64,000 nucleotides of DNA from Streptomyces sp. 3214.6 (lineage in GTDB: Bacteria > Actinomycetota > Actinomycetes > Streptomycetales > Streptomycetaceae), in contig NZ_LT670819.1 in the NCBI RefSeq assembly GCF_900129855.1, positions 8,494,001 through 8,558,000 of the forward strand. Direction: 5' to 3'. The position numbers were made by a program, and so were the translations under genes. A model generated the notes under the pieces. It was not told the origin of the DNA and searched no databases. It was given only the letters and a program-made list of their open reading frames with translations. Shown here in pieces: positions 34,947 through 44,568 of the stretch (position 1 is its first letter; the number at the start of each line of letters is the position of its first letter).

Positions 34947-36837
34947 GGCGCTGCGGTTCGAGGTCCTGGGGCCCGTACGGGTGTGGCGCGAGGGACTGGA
35001 GCTCGACGTCGGTTTCCCCCAGCAACGAGCCCTGCTCGCCCTGCTCCTGACGCAGGCCGGCCGGACCGTGCCGATGGGCGAGATCCTCGACGTGCTGTGG
35101 GCCGAGCGGCCGCCGGCCAGCGCGCCGAACGTGGTGCGGCGTTACGCCGGCGCGCTGCGGCGGCTGCTGGAACCCGGGTTGCCGCCCCGCGCTTCCGGCC
35201 GGCGCCTGCTGCGCCGTACCGGCGGCTATCTCCTGGAAGCGGCCACCGACGAGGTGGACCTGCTGCGCTTTCGCGACCTGACCCGGCAGGGCAGACGGGC
35301 GGCCGCCACCGGGCGGGCCGAGACCGCGGCCCGGGCGTTCGCCCTGGCACTGGGGGAGTGGCGCGGGCAGGTGGCGATGGGGATTCCCGCGTCCGTGCGC
35401 GAGCACGTCCGGTTCACGGCCGTCCAACGCGAACTCCTGGACACGGCCCGGTCGGCGGCGGACGCGGCGCTGCTGTGCGGACGCGCCGAGCAGGTCCTGC
35501 CCGTCCTGCGCCGCGCCGCCGCGCACGACCCCCTCGACGAGCCGCTGCACGCCGGACTGGTGCTGGTCCTGGCCGCCTGCGGACTGCAGGCGGAGGCCCT
35601 GCGCACGTACGAGGACGTACGCCGACGCCTCCTGCGGGACCTCGGCATCGCCCCCGGCGCCGAACTGGCCGCGGCACACACGCGCGTACTGCGCCAGGAG
35701 GTGGGCCGCCGACGGGATGCCGTGGAGGCGGGCAGGGCGACCGCGGCCACCGCGCCGGCCGCGGCCGGGCGTCTCGACCCCGCAGCCGCTGATTCCGGCG
35801 GTGCCGATTCCGCAGGTGCCGACTCCGGGAGTGTCCGCCTGCCCCTGCCTCCCCGCTCCTTCGTCGGGCGGGCGGACGAGTTGGCGTGGCTGGACGCCGA
35901 AGCCGAAGCCCAAGCCGGTGGCGGTGGCGGTGCGAAGATCGTGGTGGTCGGTGGGATGGCGGGTGTCGGCAAGAGCGCCCTCGCCCTGCACTGGGCGCAC
36001 CGGGCCGCCGACCGCTTCCCGGACGGGCTGCTGTATGTGGCGTTGCGTGGCTTCGACCCGGCCGGGCCCCCCGTGGAGAGCGCCGAGGCGCTGCGCGGGC
36101 TGCTCGCGTCGCTCGGGGCGCCCACCTCGCGCATGCCGGACGGCGTGGACGCCCTGACCGGGATGTATCGAACCCTGCTCGCCGGCCGGCGGGTCCTCGT
36201 GGTGCTCGACGACGCCGTCGGCACCGAACCCCTGCGGCCGCTGCTGCCCGTGGCGCCGGGCTGTCTGGCGCTGGTCACCAGCCGCCACGCCCTGCCCGGA
36301 CTGGTCGCCTCGGGAGCCCGGCCGCTGCGCCTGGCGCCGCCGTCCGCCGAGGACGCGCGCGCCTTGCTGGCCGGGTGGATCGGCGCCGAGCGGGTGGCCG
36401 CCGAACCCCGGGCCGTCGACGAGATCGTCGCCCGGTGCGGCCGGCTGCCCCTGGCGCTGGCCGACGTCGCCGCACGTGCCGTCGGCCGACCCGACCTCCC
36501 CCTCGCCGCCCCGGCCGCCGAACTGCGCGAGGCCCACGGCGGCCTCGACGCCCTGTCCGCCCTGCGCCCGGCCTTCCTGAGTTCCCACCGCCGGCTGCCG
36601 GACGACACCGCACGCCTGTTCCGGCAGCTCCCTCGGCACCCCGGGCCCGATCTCACCCCCGCGACGGCCGCCGCACTCACCGGGCTGCCCGTCCGCCGGA
36701 CCCGGCTGCTCCTTGCCCGCCTCGCCGAATCCCACCTCCTCGCCGAGCCCACGCCGGGCCGCTACACCCTGCACGACCTGCTGCGGGCCCTCGCCGCCGA
36801 ACTGGCCGCCACGGACGAGCGGCCCGCGGCGAACTGA
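34936..36837 (+). CDS. SARP-family regulator with NB-ARC domain, without TPR repeats
   Basis: The 633-residue protein repeats the first two thirds of its neighbour: winged helix (LRFEVLGPVRVW), BTAD region (to about 250), an Ala/Gly-rich linker, and NB-ARC (Walker A GGMAGVGKSA, VLVVLDDA, GRLPLAL). It stops soon after the NB-ARC winged-helix part (YTLHDLLRALAAELAA), so the TPR array is missing. GTG at 34936 lies inside the end of the upstream gene (11-base overlap), which points to translational coupling. The pair is probably a tandem duplication followed by loss of the TPR part. The two proteins could form mixed oligomers. Confidence 0.88.
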   Translation: MPGEALRFEVLGPVRVWREGLELDVGFPQQRALLALLLTQAGRTVPMGEILDVLWAERPPASAPNVVRRYAGALRRLLEPGLPPRASGRRLLRRTGGYLLEAATDEVDLLRFRDLTRQGRRAAATGRAETAARAFALALGEWRGQVAMGIPASVREHVRFTAVQRELLDTARSAADAALLCGRAEQVLPVLRRAAAHDPLDEPLHAGLVLVLAACGLQAEALRTYEDVRRRLLRDLGIAPGAELAAAHTRVLRQEVGRRRDAVEAGRATAATAPAAAGRLDPAAADSGGADSAGADSGSVRLPLPPRSFVGRADELAWLDAEAEAQAGGGGGAKIVVVGGMAGVGKSALALHWAHRAADRFPDGLLYVALRGFDPAGPPVESAEALRGLLASLGAPTSRMPDGVDALTGMYRTLLAGRRVLVVLDDAVGTEPLRPLLPVAPGCLALVTSRHALPGLVASGARPLRLAPPSAEDARALLAGWIGAERVAAEPRAVDEIVARCGRLPLALADVAARAVGRPDLPLAAPAAELREAHGGLDALSALRPAFLSSHRRLPDDTARLFRQLPRHPGPDLTPATAAALTGLPVRRTRLLLARLAESHLLAEPTPGRYTLHDLLRALAAELAATDERPAAN

Positions 36838-36949
36838 CAGGCCGCCAGGAGACGGGGAGGAGGCGCTGTCACTCCACTGTCACTCTTTTTACACATCCGC
36901 CGACCTACCGTCCGGGCAAGTGACCGTCCCTCCGAGACAACGGCGGAAG

Positions 36950-37921
36950 ATGTCCACCACCAGCAGCGCCACGAGCAACGCGATCAGCGACGTCCCGAGT
37001 GCCACCGGCAACGACCCAAGTGCCAACGGCCGTTTTGGCCCCCCGTCCCTGTGCGTCGAGATCCTCACCGGCGAGCAGAGCGAGTGGACCGGGGCACGGC
37101 TGCCCGGGGAGGGCAGGCCGCACCCCGCGCACCGGCTCCTCGCCCAGGACCGCGGCGAGTACCTCCTCGTCGGTCTGCGAGGCGGCGCCACCGCTCCCGA
37201 CCCCCGGCCCCTCGCCCTTCACCTCGCCCCCGGCGACATCTGCTTCTACGACGCCCGGCACGCCCCCGCCCTGGACTTCGCCGCGGGATGCCGGGCGACG
37301 GTGTTCCTTGTCCCGAGCGAGCTGCTGGGGCTCGCTCGGCACGACACGGCCCGGGTCGCGCGGACGCCGGTCGCCCGCGACTCCCCGCTCGGCGCGCTGC
37401 TGTCGCCGCTGCTGTCCGACCTGGCCCGCACCGCGGCCGAGGTCGGGCCCCCGGTCGGCGAGATGCTCGCCTGGAACGCCGTGAACCTGCTGGCGACCCT
37501 CGTCGCCGAGCAGTCGGGCACGGCCACGGGAACGGGAGCGGACGTGGGCGCGGGCGGGGTGCCGGGCACGCCGGGCGGGCGGTCACCGCTGCTGGTGCGG
37601 GTCATGGAGTACGTCGAACTGCACCTGACCGACCCGGATCTCTCCCCGGAGGTCATCGCCCGCGCCCATCACATCTCCGTGCGCTATCTGCACAAGCTGT
37701 TCAAGGAGGAGGACACCACGGTGGGCCGGTGGATCCTGCGCCGGCGGCTGGAGGAGTGCCGACGCGACCTGATGCGGAACGGGCGGGGGAGCCGGACCAT
37801 CGCGGCCGTGGCCGGCCGATGGGGCTTCCTGAGCGCCGCGCACTTCAGCCGGGTCTTCCGGTCCGCCTACGGCATGTCCCCGCGCGAATGGCGGGACATG
37901 GCAGGAGGTGGAAGGATGTGA
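36950..37921 (+). CDS. AraC-family transcriptional regulator
   Basis: The 323-residue protein has an N-terminal AraC-binding-like cupin (about 30-190, with LALHLAPGDICFYDA) and a C-terminal AraC double helix-turn-helix (about 210-320). The motifs are LSPEVIARAHHISVRYLHKLFKEE and a second helix pair in IAAVAGRWGFLSAAHFSRVFRSAYGMSPREWR. The ATG at 36950 gives a Ser/Thr/Asn-rich N-terminal tail; an in-frame GTG at 36920 is a possible alternative, and neither has a strong ribosome site. It lies 162 bases upstream of an esterase gene on the same strand, its likely target. Confidence 0.85.
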   Translation: MSTTSSATSNAISDVPSATGNDPSANGRFGPPSLCVEILTGEQSEWTGARLPGEGRPHPAHRLLAQDRGEYLLVGLRGGATAPDPRPLALHLAPGDICFYDARHAPALDFAAGCRATVFLVPSELLGLARHDTARVARTPVARDSPLGALLSPLLSDLARTAAEVGPPVGEMLAWNAVNLLATLVAEQSGTATGTGADVGAGGVPGTPGGRSPLLVRVMEYVELHLTDPDLSPEVIARAHHISVRYLHKLFKEEDTTVGRWILRRRLEECRRDLMRNGRGSRTIAAVAGRWGFLSAAHFSRVFRSAYGMSPREWRDMAGGGRM

Positions 37922-38083
37922 CGGGGCATGACGCGTGGACCGGAAAGTGCGGGCCTCGGCAGGCCCTTTCCCGTGCACTGTCGGAACAGGCGTGGTGCAC
38001 AGGTGGGCAATTGCCGGCCGCCGTCGGCATTTAGCGTGACCGGCAGCACAGCGCTACGCACCTCGATCACAGCAGGAGCTGTC

Positions 38084-39052
38084 ATGTCCGACGTCGTCGA
38101 GCCGGTCACTCCGGTCCTCGAGCCCGCTGCCCAGTCCTTCGTGGAAGCCACCGCGAACCCGCCGTACCTGTTCGACCTGCCCCCGGCGGAGGGGCGCAAG
38201 GCGGTCGACGAGGTGCAGTCCGGCGAGATCGCGCGGCCGGCGGTCGACGAGGAGTGGATCACCGTGACCGGCGGCCCGACGGGCAGTGTCCGGGCCCGGA
38301 TCGTCAGGCCCGCGGGGGCCGAAGGCGTTCTGCCGGTGATTGTCTACATCCACGGCGCCGGCTGGGTCTTCGGCAACGCGCACACCCACGACCGGCTGGT
38401 GCGCGAACTCGCCGTCGGCGCCGAGGCGGCCGTGGTCTTTCCCGAGTACGACCTCTCGCCCGAGGCCCGCTATCCGGTCGCCATCGAGCAGAACTTCACC
38501 GTCGCCCGGTGGATCGTGGCCGAGGGCGCGTCGAAGGGCCTGGACGCCACCCGGATCGCCGTGGCCGGTGACTCCGTCGGCGGCAACATGACCGCGGCGC
38601 TGACGCTGATGGCGAAGGAGCGCGGCGGGGTGCCGCTGGTGCACCAGGTGCTGTTCTACCCGGTGACCGACGCGAGCTTCGACACCGGTTCCTACCACCA
38701 GTTCGCGGAGGGCTACTTCCTGCGCCGTGACGGCATGCAGTGGTTCTGGGACCAGTACACGACCGACGAGGCCGAGCGCGCCCAGATCACCGCGTCCCCG
38801 CTGCGCGCCACCACCGACCAGCTCACCGGGCTGCCCCCGGCCCTGATCGTCACCGGTGAGGCCGACGTCCTGCGCGACGAGGGCGAGGCCTACGCGAACA
38901 AACTCCGCGCGGCCGGTGTCCCCGTCACCGCGGTGCGTTTCCAGGGCATCATCCACGACTTCGTGATGCTCAACGCCCTGCGCTCGACCTACGCGGCCGA
39001 TGCCGCCATCACCCTGGCCGTCGGCACCCTGCGCGACGCCCTGCACATCTGA
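38084..39052 (+). CDS. Alpha/beta-hydrolase esterase (hormone-sensitive lipase family)
   Basis: The 322-residue cytoplasmic enzyme has the HSL-family oxyanion motif YIHGAGW (HGGG variant), the nucleophile elbow GDSVGG and the acid region EADVLRDEG. The catalytic His is in IIHDFVML. These enzymes hydrolyse short-chain or aryl esters and lactones. Ribosome site GCAGGAG lies seven bases before the ATG. There is no signal peptide. It follows an AraC-type regulator that may control it through the 162-base gap between them. Confidence 0.88.
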   Translation: MSDVVEPVTPVLEPAAQSFVEATANPPYLFDLPPAEGRKAVDEVQSGEIARPAVDEEWITVTGGPTGSVRARIVRPAGAEGVLPVIVYIHGAGWVFGNAHTHDRLVRELAVGAEAAVVFPEYDLSPEARYPVAIEQNFTVARWIVAEGASKGLDATRIAVAGDSVGGNMTAALTLMAKERGGVPLVHQVLFYPVTDASFDTGSYHQFAEGYFLRRDGMQWFWDQYTTDEAERAQITASPLRATTDQLTGLPPALIVTGEADVLRDEGEAYANKLRAAGVPVTAVRFQGIIHDFVMLNALRSTYAADAAITLAVGTLRDALHI

Positions 39053-39092
39053 CCTCCAGGAGACGGACGGAAACGGCCCCGCGAAGAGGGAC

Positions 39093-39117
39093 CGGCCCGG
39101 CGGCGATCGGCGGGCCG
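39093..39117. terminator. Short hairpin between convergent esterase and oxidoreductase genes
   Basis: CGGCCCG (39093-39099) pairs with 39111-39117 around an 11-base loop, immediately next to the stop codon of the leftward gene. The 7-bp stem is short but placed as a shared terminator. Confidence 0.45.
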
Positions 39118-40071
39118 TCAGCGGATCCGTGTGCGTCGTACGAGGTCGGCGGCGGCCTCCGGCCATTCGGGGTGCTCGAAGGCGAAGCCGGCGTCGAGCA
39201 GACGGCCGGGGACGACGCGGCGGCTCTTGAGGAGCAGTTCGGTGTCCGAGCGCAGCGCGAAGGCGCCGAGTTCGGCCATCCACCTCGTGGCGGGCAGGCC
39301 GACCGGGACACCCCACGCGCGGCGCAGGGCGCGCATGAAGGCACGATGGGGGAGGGGAGCGGGCGCGGCCAGGTTCACCGGTCCGGTGAGGTCGTCGCGG
39401 GCGACGAGGAACTCGACGGCGCGGACGAAGTCGTGGTCGTGGATCCACGACACGTACTGCGCGCCGCCCGCGACCGGGCCGCCGAGCCCGAGCCGGGCCA
39501 GCCGCAGCAGGACGTCGAACACCCCGCCCCGGTCCGGGCTCATCACCATCGCCGAGCGCAGGGCCACCTTGCGGGTGTGCGGGGTGTCGGCCTGCTCCTG
39601 CTCCCGCTCCCAGGCGGTCGCGATGTCGACGCTGTAGCCCCAGTAGCCCGGGACGCCGGGTTCGCTGCCGCCGATCACGCCGGTGGCCTCGTCGTTCGGG
39701 GCGTCGAACCGGTGGGCGTAGACGGTGGCGGTGCTCATCTGGAGCCAGACCCCCGGCGGCCGTGCGGCGGCGGCGATCGCCTCGCCCACGACCCGGGCCG
39801 AGTCCACCCGCGAGTCCATCATGGCCTTCAGGTTGACGGGGGTGTAGCGGCAGCTGACGCTGCGGCCGGCCAGATTGACCACGACGTCACTGCCGTCGAT
39901 CGCCTCCGTCCAGGGGCCGAGGGTCCTGCCGTCCCACGCGACCTCGCCCCCGGTCTCGCCCCGGCCCGTGGGCCGCCTGCTCAGCACCACGACCTCGTGT
40001 CCGGCCGCGGTGAGCGCGCGGCGCAGAACGCTTCCCACCTGTCCGGTCCCGCCGGGCAGCACGATCTTCAT
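39118..40071 (-). CDS. NAD(P)-dependent epimerase-like oxidoreductase (TIGR01777 family)
   Basis: The 317-residue protein has the extended SDR nucleotide-binding motif GGTGQVG at its N-terminus, VVNLAGRSV after strand four, and STATVYAH in place of the usual catalytic Ser/Tyr context. The C-terminal domain of about 50 residues (RRAWGVPVGLPATRWM to LDAGFAFEHPEW) marks the TIGR01777/DUF1731 group related to cell-division inhibitor SulA-like proteins. The substrate is unknown for the family. A ribosome site GGGAGGGGG precedes the ATG. A perfect small palindrome lies 42-58 bases upstream of the start. Confidence 0.88.
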   Translation of the reverse strand: MKIVLPGGTGQVGSVLRRALTAAGHEVVVLSRRPTGRGETGGEVAWDGRTLGPWTEAIDGSDVVVNLAGRSVSCRYTPVNLKAMMDSRVDSARVVGEAIAAAARPPGVWLQMSTATVYAHRFDAPNDEATGVIGGSEPGVPGYWGYSVDIATAWEREQEQADTPHTRKVALRSAMVMSPDRGGVFDVLLRLARLGLGGPVAGGAQYVSWIHDHDFVRAVEFLVARDDLTGPVNLAAPAPLPHRAFMRALRRAWGVPVGLPATRWMAELGAFALRSDTELLLKSRRVVPGRLLDAGFAFEHPEWPEAAADLVRRTRIR

Positions 40072-40113
40072 GGGTAAGGCCCCCTCCCTGTCGGAAGAGG
40101 ACCCTACCTCTTA

Positions 40114-40129
40114 TTTGAACGTGTTCAAA
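40114..40129. promoter_or_regulatory. Palindrome upstream of the oxidoreductase gene, candidate operator
   Basis: TTTGAAC-GT-GTTCAAA is a perfect 7-2-7 inverted repeat in the short region before the oxidoreductase start. The position fits a repressor site of TetR or MarR type overlapping the promoter. No neighbouring regulator can be assigned. Confidence 0.5.
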
Positions 40130-40167
40130 ACCCTTCGGGTTCTCGGTGTCCGGAGTCCCCCGGGCCC

Positions 40168-42207
40168 TCAGGCCAGATGCGCCTCCAGTGCGGCCCGCAC
40201 CCCCGACTCCAGCGCGCCCTCGATCCACGACGGCTTGACCGAGGTGTGGTCGCCCGCGAAGTGCAACGGGCCCTCGACCGTGCGGATGGCCGTCAGCAGC
40301 TCCGTGTGCTGGCCGGGGAGCAGCACGGACGCCTCCCCGTAGGCGTACGGGTCGCGCAGCCAGCTCTGGGTGCGGCCCGCGCCCGTGTAGAACACCTCGA
40401 CGCGCTGGCCGTAGACCTGCTGCAGTCCGCGCAGTGCGTGCGGGTAGCGCGCGTCGTCGTCCAGGGAGTCCCAGCGGGAGGCGTCGTCGGCCCAGCTGTA
40501 GGAGGCGAGGACGACACCGCCCTCGCTGCCGGCGACCGGATGCGACGGGTTGATCATGAACCGGTTGGAGTTGTCGGAGACCGAGACGCCTCCCACGATG
40601 TGCGCCGCCTCGGGCTGATCGCGGGTGGCCCACCGGTTCGCGGCGTAGTGCACCCGCTGCCCCGGCGTGATGTGGCCGGACGGCACCGAGGGGTGCACGC
40701 CCAGCAGACTCCCGTCGGCCGGCGCCTTCCCCGACCGGTACTCCTCGTACAACCCCGGCCGTACGGCGTGCAGTTCACGCTTCCAGTCGTCCTCGGTGAA
40801 CTCCCACCAGCGGCGGCTGAACTCCAGCAGCACCTTGGTCGCGCTGTCGTAGTGCAGCTCCGCGACGGCCCGCCGCTTCTTGTACGACATCAGCGGGCTG
40901 ACCTGCACCTGCCGCAGCCCCGAGAACGGCACCGTGACGATCGCGACGTCGGCGGTGAACTCCTCGCGCACCACCGGGCTGCCGCGCCCCTCGGAGACGG
41001 TGTCGATCCACACGTGCGGCCCGTCGGCGTGCACGTGCGAGGTGTTGTCGTTGCCCTGCCGGTCCGGCGCCCAGTACTCGATGTGCGTGGCGCGCCGGTC
41101 GAGCCGCAGCACGTCCGCGACCTCCTTCAGCAGCGCGTCCGGGAGGGTGGCCGTGCCGCCGACCAGCTCCCAGAACTCGGTGTCCGGGCTGATCAGCGAC
41201 GCGCTGATGAAGCTGTGGATGAACGACAGCGGCAGTCGCGAGGTGAGGTTCTCCAGCGTGCCGACCAGGTCGATGGTCCGTTCGTCGAGGCCCGCCTGCT
41301 CGGTCAGGAACCGGTACATCGACCAGTCCCCGAACCGCTGCACCACCCGCGCCCACCCGCGCACCCGCTCCGGCAGCGGCTTGTCGACCCGCTTGCCGTC
41401 GGGGCCGACGGTGCTGAACTCGTCGCGCACGGGGTCCAGCGCCTCGCGCAGGACGGTCCCGGAAGGGGTGTCCCAGAACCTGCGCGGCACACCGAAGGAC
41501 CGGTTGATCCTGCGCGGGGACCTCGCGTACTCGGAGCGGCGCATCCGGATGCCGTTGACGTGCAGCCAGGCGTTGTTGACGGGCTTGCCGTCCGCGTCGA
41601 CGTCCACGAGATGGAACCGGCGCTTCTTGACGCCCAGTTGGTCGATCAGGCCCATCACCAGCGGATGGCTGCCCGGCAGCCGCATGGCGCCGGCCTCCGC
41701 GTACTGTGCCGCGTCGGCGAACGCCTGTGCCGCGTGCTCGTGTCCGCCGGTGCGGAACGTCTTGATGCGGCCGCCGACCCGGTTGCCGTTGGCCTCCACG
41801 AGGGTGACGTGGTGCCCGGCGCGCTTCAGCAGCCAGGCGGACACCAGTCCGGCGGGCCCGGCGCCGATCACGAGCACCTTCTTGGCCGTCTTCGTCCTCG
41901 CCCGTGGCAGGCCGCCGTCGAGGACCTTCTTGTAGCGCGGCACGAGCGGCCGGTCGTCCTCGTCGACCACCAGGAGTGCTCGGGCGACCGCCAGGCAGGT
42001 CGCCCAGTCGGCGGTGGATTTCGGCGGACGGGCGGGCTGTAGGGGAAGGGCCGTGGCCGGGGTCGCGACGGTCAGCGCTGCGGCGGTCGTGGCCGTGGCC
42101 GCCGTGAACCGCCGACGGGAGAGCGAGCCGGAGTCCGGGGACGAGGAGTGGGCGGGGTCTGCGGGGTCTGCGGAGGCGGGGTCTACAGATGCATGCGAAG
42201 TGTCCAT
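40168..42207 (-). CDS. Tat-secreted FAD-dependent amino acid oxidase, L-glutamate-oxidase-like
   Basis: The 679-residue protein has a Tat signal with SRRRF followed by an Ala/Thr-rich hydrophobic stretch. The dinucleotide motif [17 protein letters not shown] near residue 112, [10 protein letters not shown], and the C-terminal FAD segment ([10 protein letters not shown] with [11 protein letters not shown]) place it in the flavin monoamine oxidase superfamily. Length, Tat export and the long substrate domain resemble Streptomyces L-glutamate oxidase, an extracellular enzyme made as a precursor of about 700 residues that releases ammonia and hydrogen peroxide. Substrate specificity is not proven by the sequence seen. 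Expression would make the organism a peroxide producer outside the cell. Confidence 0.8.
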   Translation of the reverse strand: MDTSHASVDPASADPADPAHSSSPDSGSLSRRRFTAATATTAAALTVATPATALPLQPARPPKSTADWATCLAVARALLVVDEDDRPLVPRYKKVLDGGLPRARTKTAKKVLVIGAGPAGLVSAWLLKRAGHHVTLVEANGNRVGGRIKTFRTGGHEHAAQAFADAAQYAEAGAMRLPGSHPLVMGLIDQLGVKKRRFHLVDVDADGKPVNNAWLHVNGIRMRRSEYARSPRRINRSFGVPRRFWDTPSGTVLREALDPVRDEFSTVGPDGKRVDKPLPERVRGWARVVQRFGDWSMYRFLTEQAGLDERTIDLVGTLENLTSRLPLSFIHSFISASLISPDTEFWELVGGTATLPDALLKEVADVLRLDRRATHIEYWAPDRQGNDNTSHVHADGPHVWIDTVSEGRGSPVVREEFTADVAIVTVPFSGLRQVQVSPLMSYKKRRAVAELHYDSATKVLLEFSRRWWEFTEDDWKRELHAVRPGLYEEYRSGKAPADGSLLGVHPSVPSGHITPGQRVHYAANRWATRDQPEAAHIVGGVSVSDNSNRFMINPSHPVAGSEGGVVLASYSWADDASRWDSLDDDARYPHALRGLQQVYGQRVEVFYTGAGRTQSWLRDPYAYGEASVLLPGQHTELLTAIRTVEGPLHFAGDHTSVKPSWIEGALESGVRAALEAHLA

Positions 42208-42485
42208 ATGCCCTGGATACGGGCCGGATCGAGGGCGGCGGGCCGCTCCGGGGGATCGTCACCTGAACGTGTAAGCGCATCGACTTCCGCTGTGCAACCG
42301 GCAGGCGGGCTCAGGGGGTTTACGCCGGGCGCCCGCACTTATCAGGTCAAGCGTCCCGGACTATTGACTCGGAACGGAGTCGGTCGCGATCCTCGTCCCA
42401 CCATCTTGCGCCGGTCATGACAATCTCATGGGCAGTCAGAACGCCTTCGTCGACCGCGCCTTCCGTCGACCGAGGGACGTGGGCT
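42208..42485. promoter_or_regulatory. 278-base divergent intergenic region
   Basis: It separates the leftward oxidase gene from the rightward dipeptidase gene and should hold both promoters. The stretch 42335-42375 is less GC-rich than its surroundings. GAGGG at 42472-42476 is the ribosome site of the dipeptidase gene. No small gene was recognised. Confidence 0.35.
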
Positions 42486-44546
42486 GTGACCCTGACCGGA
42501 CGCCCGTACCGCAGACGCCGAGACGTCACCGTCGTTTCCCTGCTCCTCCTCGTGCTCGCCACGGTCCTCGGTCCCACACCGAGTTCGGCGGCAGGCGCGG
42601 ACTGGTGGACGCCGACGGCCAGGCCGGCCCCCGACTCCGGGATCAACGTCACGGGCGAGCCGTTCACCGGGACCGACTCCGCCGGGCAGGTGCGCGGGTT
42701 CGTCGACGCGCACAACCACCTGTTCTCCAACGAGGCCTTCGGCGGGCGGCTGATCTGCGGCAAGGTGTTCTCCGAGGCGGGCGTCGCCGACGCCCTCAAG
42801 GACTGCCCCGAGCACTACCCCGACGGCACGCTCGCGATCTTCGACTACATCACCCACGGCGGCGACGGCAAGCACGACCCGGTCGGCTGGCCGACCTTCA
42901 AGGACTGGCCCGCCTACGACTCGATGACCCACCAGGCCAACTACTACGCGTGGGTCGAGCGAGCCTGGCGCGGCGGACAGCGGGTGCTCGTCAACGACCT
43001 CGTCACCAACGGCGTGATCTGCTCCGTCTACCCGTTCAAGGACCGCAGCTGCGACGAGATGACCTCGATCAGGCTGCAGGCGAAGCTCGCCTACGACCTT
43101 CAGTCCTACATCGACAAGCAGTACGGCGGTACCGGAAAGGGCTGGTTCCGGATCGTCCTCGACAGCGCGCAGGCGCGTGAGGTCATCAAGCAGGGCAAGC
43201 TCGCCGTCGTCCTGGGCGTCGAGACCTCCGAGCCGTTCGGCTGCAAGCAGATCCTGGACATCGCGCAGTGCAGCAGGTCCGACATCGACAAGGGCCTGGA
43301 CGAGCTGTACAGGCTGGGCGTGCGCAGCATGTTCCTGTGCCACAAGTTCGACAACGCGCTGTGCGGCGTCCGCTTCGACGAGGGCGGCCTCGGAACGGCC
43401 ATCAACGTCGGGCAGTTCCTGTCGACCGGCACGTTCTGGCAGACCGAGAAGTGCACCGGGCCGCAGCACGACAACCCCATCGGCACCGCGGCCTCCGCGG
43501 CGGAGTCGGACCTGCCGGCGGGCACGGAGGTCCCCTCCTACGACGCGACCGCGCAGTGCAACACCCGGGGGCTCACCTCGCTCGGCGAATACGCGGTGCG
43601 CGGCATGATGAAGCGCAAAATGATGCTGGAGATCGACCACATGAGCGTCAAGGCCACCGGCCAGGCGCTCGACATCTTCGAGGCCGCTTCCTACCCCGGC
43701 GTCCTGTCCTCGCACAGCTGGATGGACCTCAACTGGACCGAGCGGGTCTACTCGCTGGGCGGTTTCGTCGCCCAGTACATGCACGGCTCGCAGGCGTTCG
43801 CCGCCGAGGCCAAGCGCACGGACGCGCTGCGCGACAAGTACAAGGTCGGCTACGGCTTCGGCACCGACTTCAACGGCGTCGGCGACCACCCCGCCCCGCG
43901 CGGCGCGGACGCCGCGAACAAGGTGACGTACCCCTTCAAGAGCGTCGACGGCGGCTCCGTCATCGACAAGCAGACCGTCGGGCAGCGCACCTTCGACTTC
44001 AACACCGACGGCGGCGCCCAGGTCGGCATGATCCCGGACTGGATCGAGGACATCCGGCGCGTCGGCGGCCAGGACGTGGTGAACGACCTCTTCCGGGGCG
44101 CCGAGTCCTACCTCGACACCTGGGGCTCGACCGAGCAGCACCAGGCCTCGGTCGATCTCGCCAAGGGCCGGACGGCCACGGCCAGTTCCTCCGAGTCCAA
44201 CCCGTTCACCAGCTACCAGCCCGGCCGGGCCGTGGACGGCGACGAGGACAGCCGCTGGGCCAGTGACTGGAGCGACGACCAGTGGTGGCAGATCGACCTG
44301 GGCTCCACCAACCTGGTCTCCCGCGTCACCCTCGACTGGGAGCGCGCCTACGGCAGGTCGTACCGCATCGAACTCTCCACGGACGGCACGAACTGGACGA
44401 CCGCCTGGTCCACCACCTCGGGCGACGGCGGCCTGGACACGGCCGGGTTCACCGGCACCCCGGCCCGCTACGTCCGGGTCCACGGCCTGGACCGGGGCAC
44501 CGACTGGGGATACTCGCTGTACGAAGTGGGCGTCCACAGCGCCTGA
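42486..44546 (+). CDS. Secreted membrane-dipeptidase-like hydrolase with C-terminal discoidin (F5/8 type C) domain
   Basis: About 686 residues. GTG at 42486 is chosen because GAGGG lies nine bases upstream and the protein then opens with a signal peptide (VVSLLLLVLATVLGPTPSSA). The catalytic part (about 50-540) is a metal-dependent amidohydrolase of the renal dipeptidase type: VDAHNHLF near the N-terminus, VLGVETSEPFGC, EIDHMS and GFGTDFNGVG supply metal-site His/Asp residues. The last 140 residues are a discoidin/CBM32-like beta-sandwich (RAVDGDEDSRWASDW, WWQIDLGS, YVRVHGLDRGTDWGYSLYEV). Such a domain would tether the enzyme to polysaccharide. The natural substrate is unknown. Confidence 0.82.
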   Translation: MTLTGRPYRRRRDVTVVSLLLLVLATVLGPTPSSAAGADWWTPTARPAPDSGINVTGEPFTGTDSAGQVRGFVDAHNHLFSNEAFGGRLICGKVFSEAGVADALKDCPEHYPDGTLAIFDYITHGGDGKHDPVGWPTFKDWPAYDSMTHQANYYAWVERAWRGGQRVLVNDLVTNGVICSVYPFKDRSCDEMTSIRLQAKLAYDLQSYIDKQYGGTGKGWFRIVLDSAQAREVIKQGKLAVVLGVETSEPFGCKQILDIAQCSRSDIDKGLDELYRLGVRSMFLCHKFDNALCGVRFDEGGLGTAINVGQFLSTGTFWQTEKCTGPQHDNPIGTAASAAESDLPAGTEVPSYDATAQCNTRGLTSLGEYAVRGMMKRKMMLEIDHMSVKATGQALDIFEAASYPGVLSSHSWMDLNWTERVYSLGGFVAQYMHGSQAFAAEAKRTDALRDKYKVGYGFGTDFNGVGDHPAPRGADAANKVTYPFKSVDGGSVIDKQTVGQRTFDFNTDGGAQVGMIPDWIEDIRRVGGQDVVNDLFRGAESYLDTWGSTEQHQASVDLAKGRTATASSSESNPFTSYQPGRAVDGDEDSRWASDWSDDQWWQIDLGSTNLVSRVTLDWERAYGRSYRIELSTDGTNWTTAWSTTSGDGGLDTAGFTGTPARYVRVHGLDRGTDWGYSLYEVGVHSA

Positions 44547-44568
44547 GGCACGAAGGGCGGGGACACCC

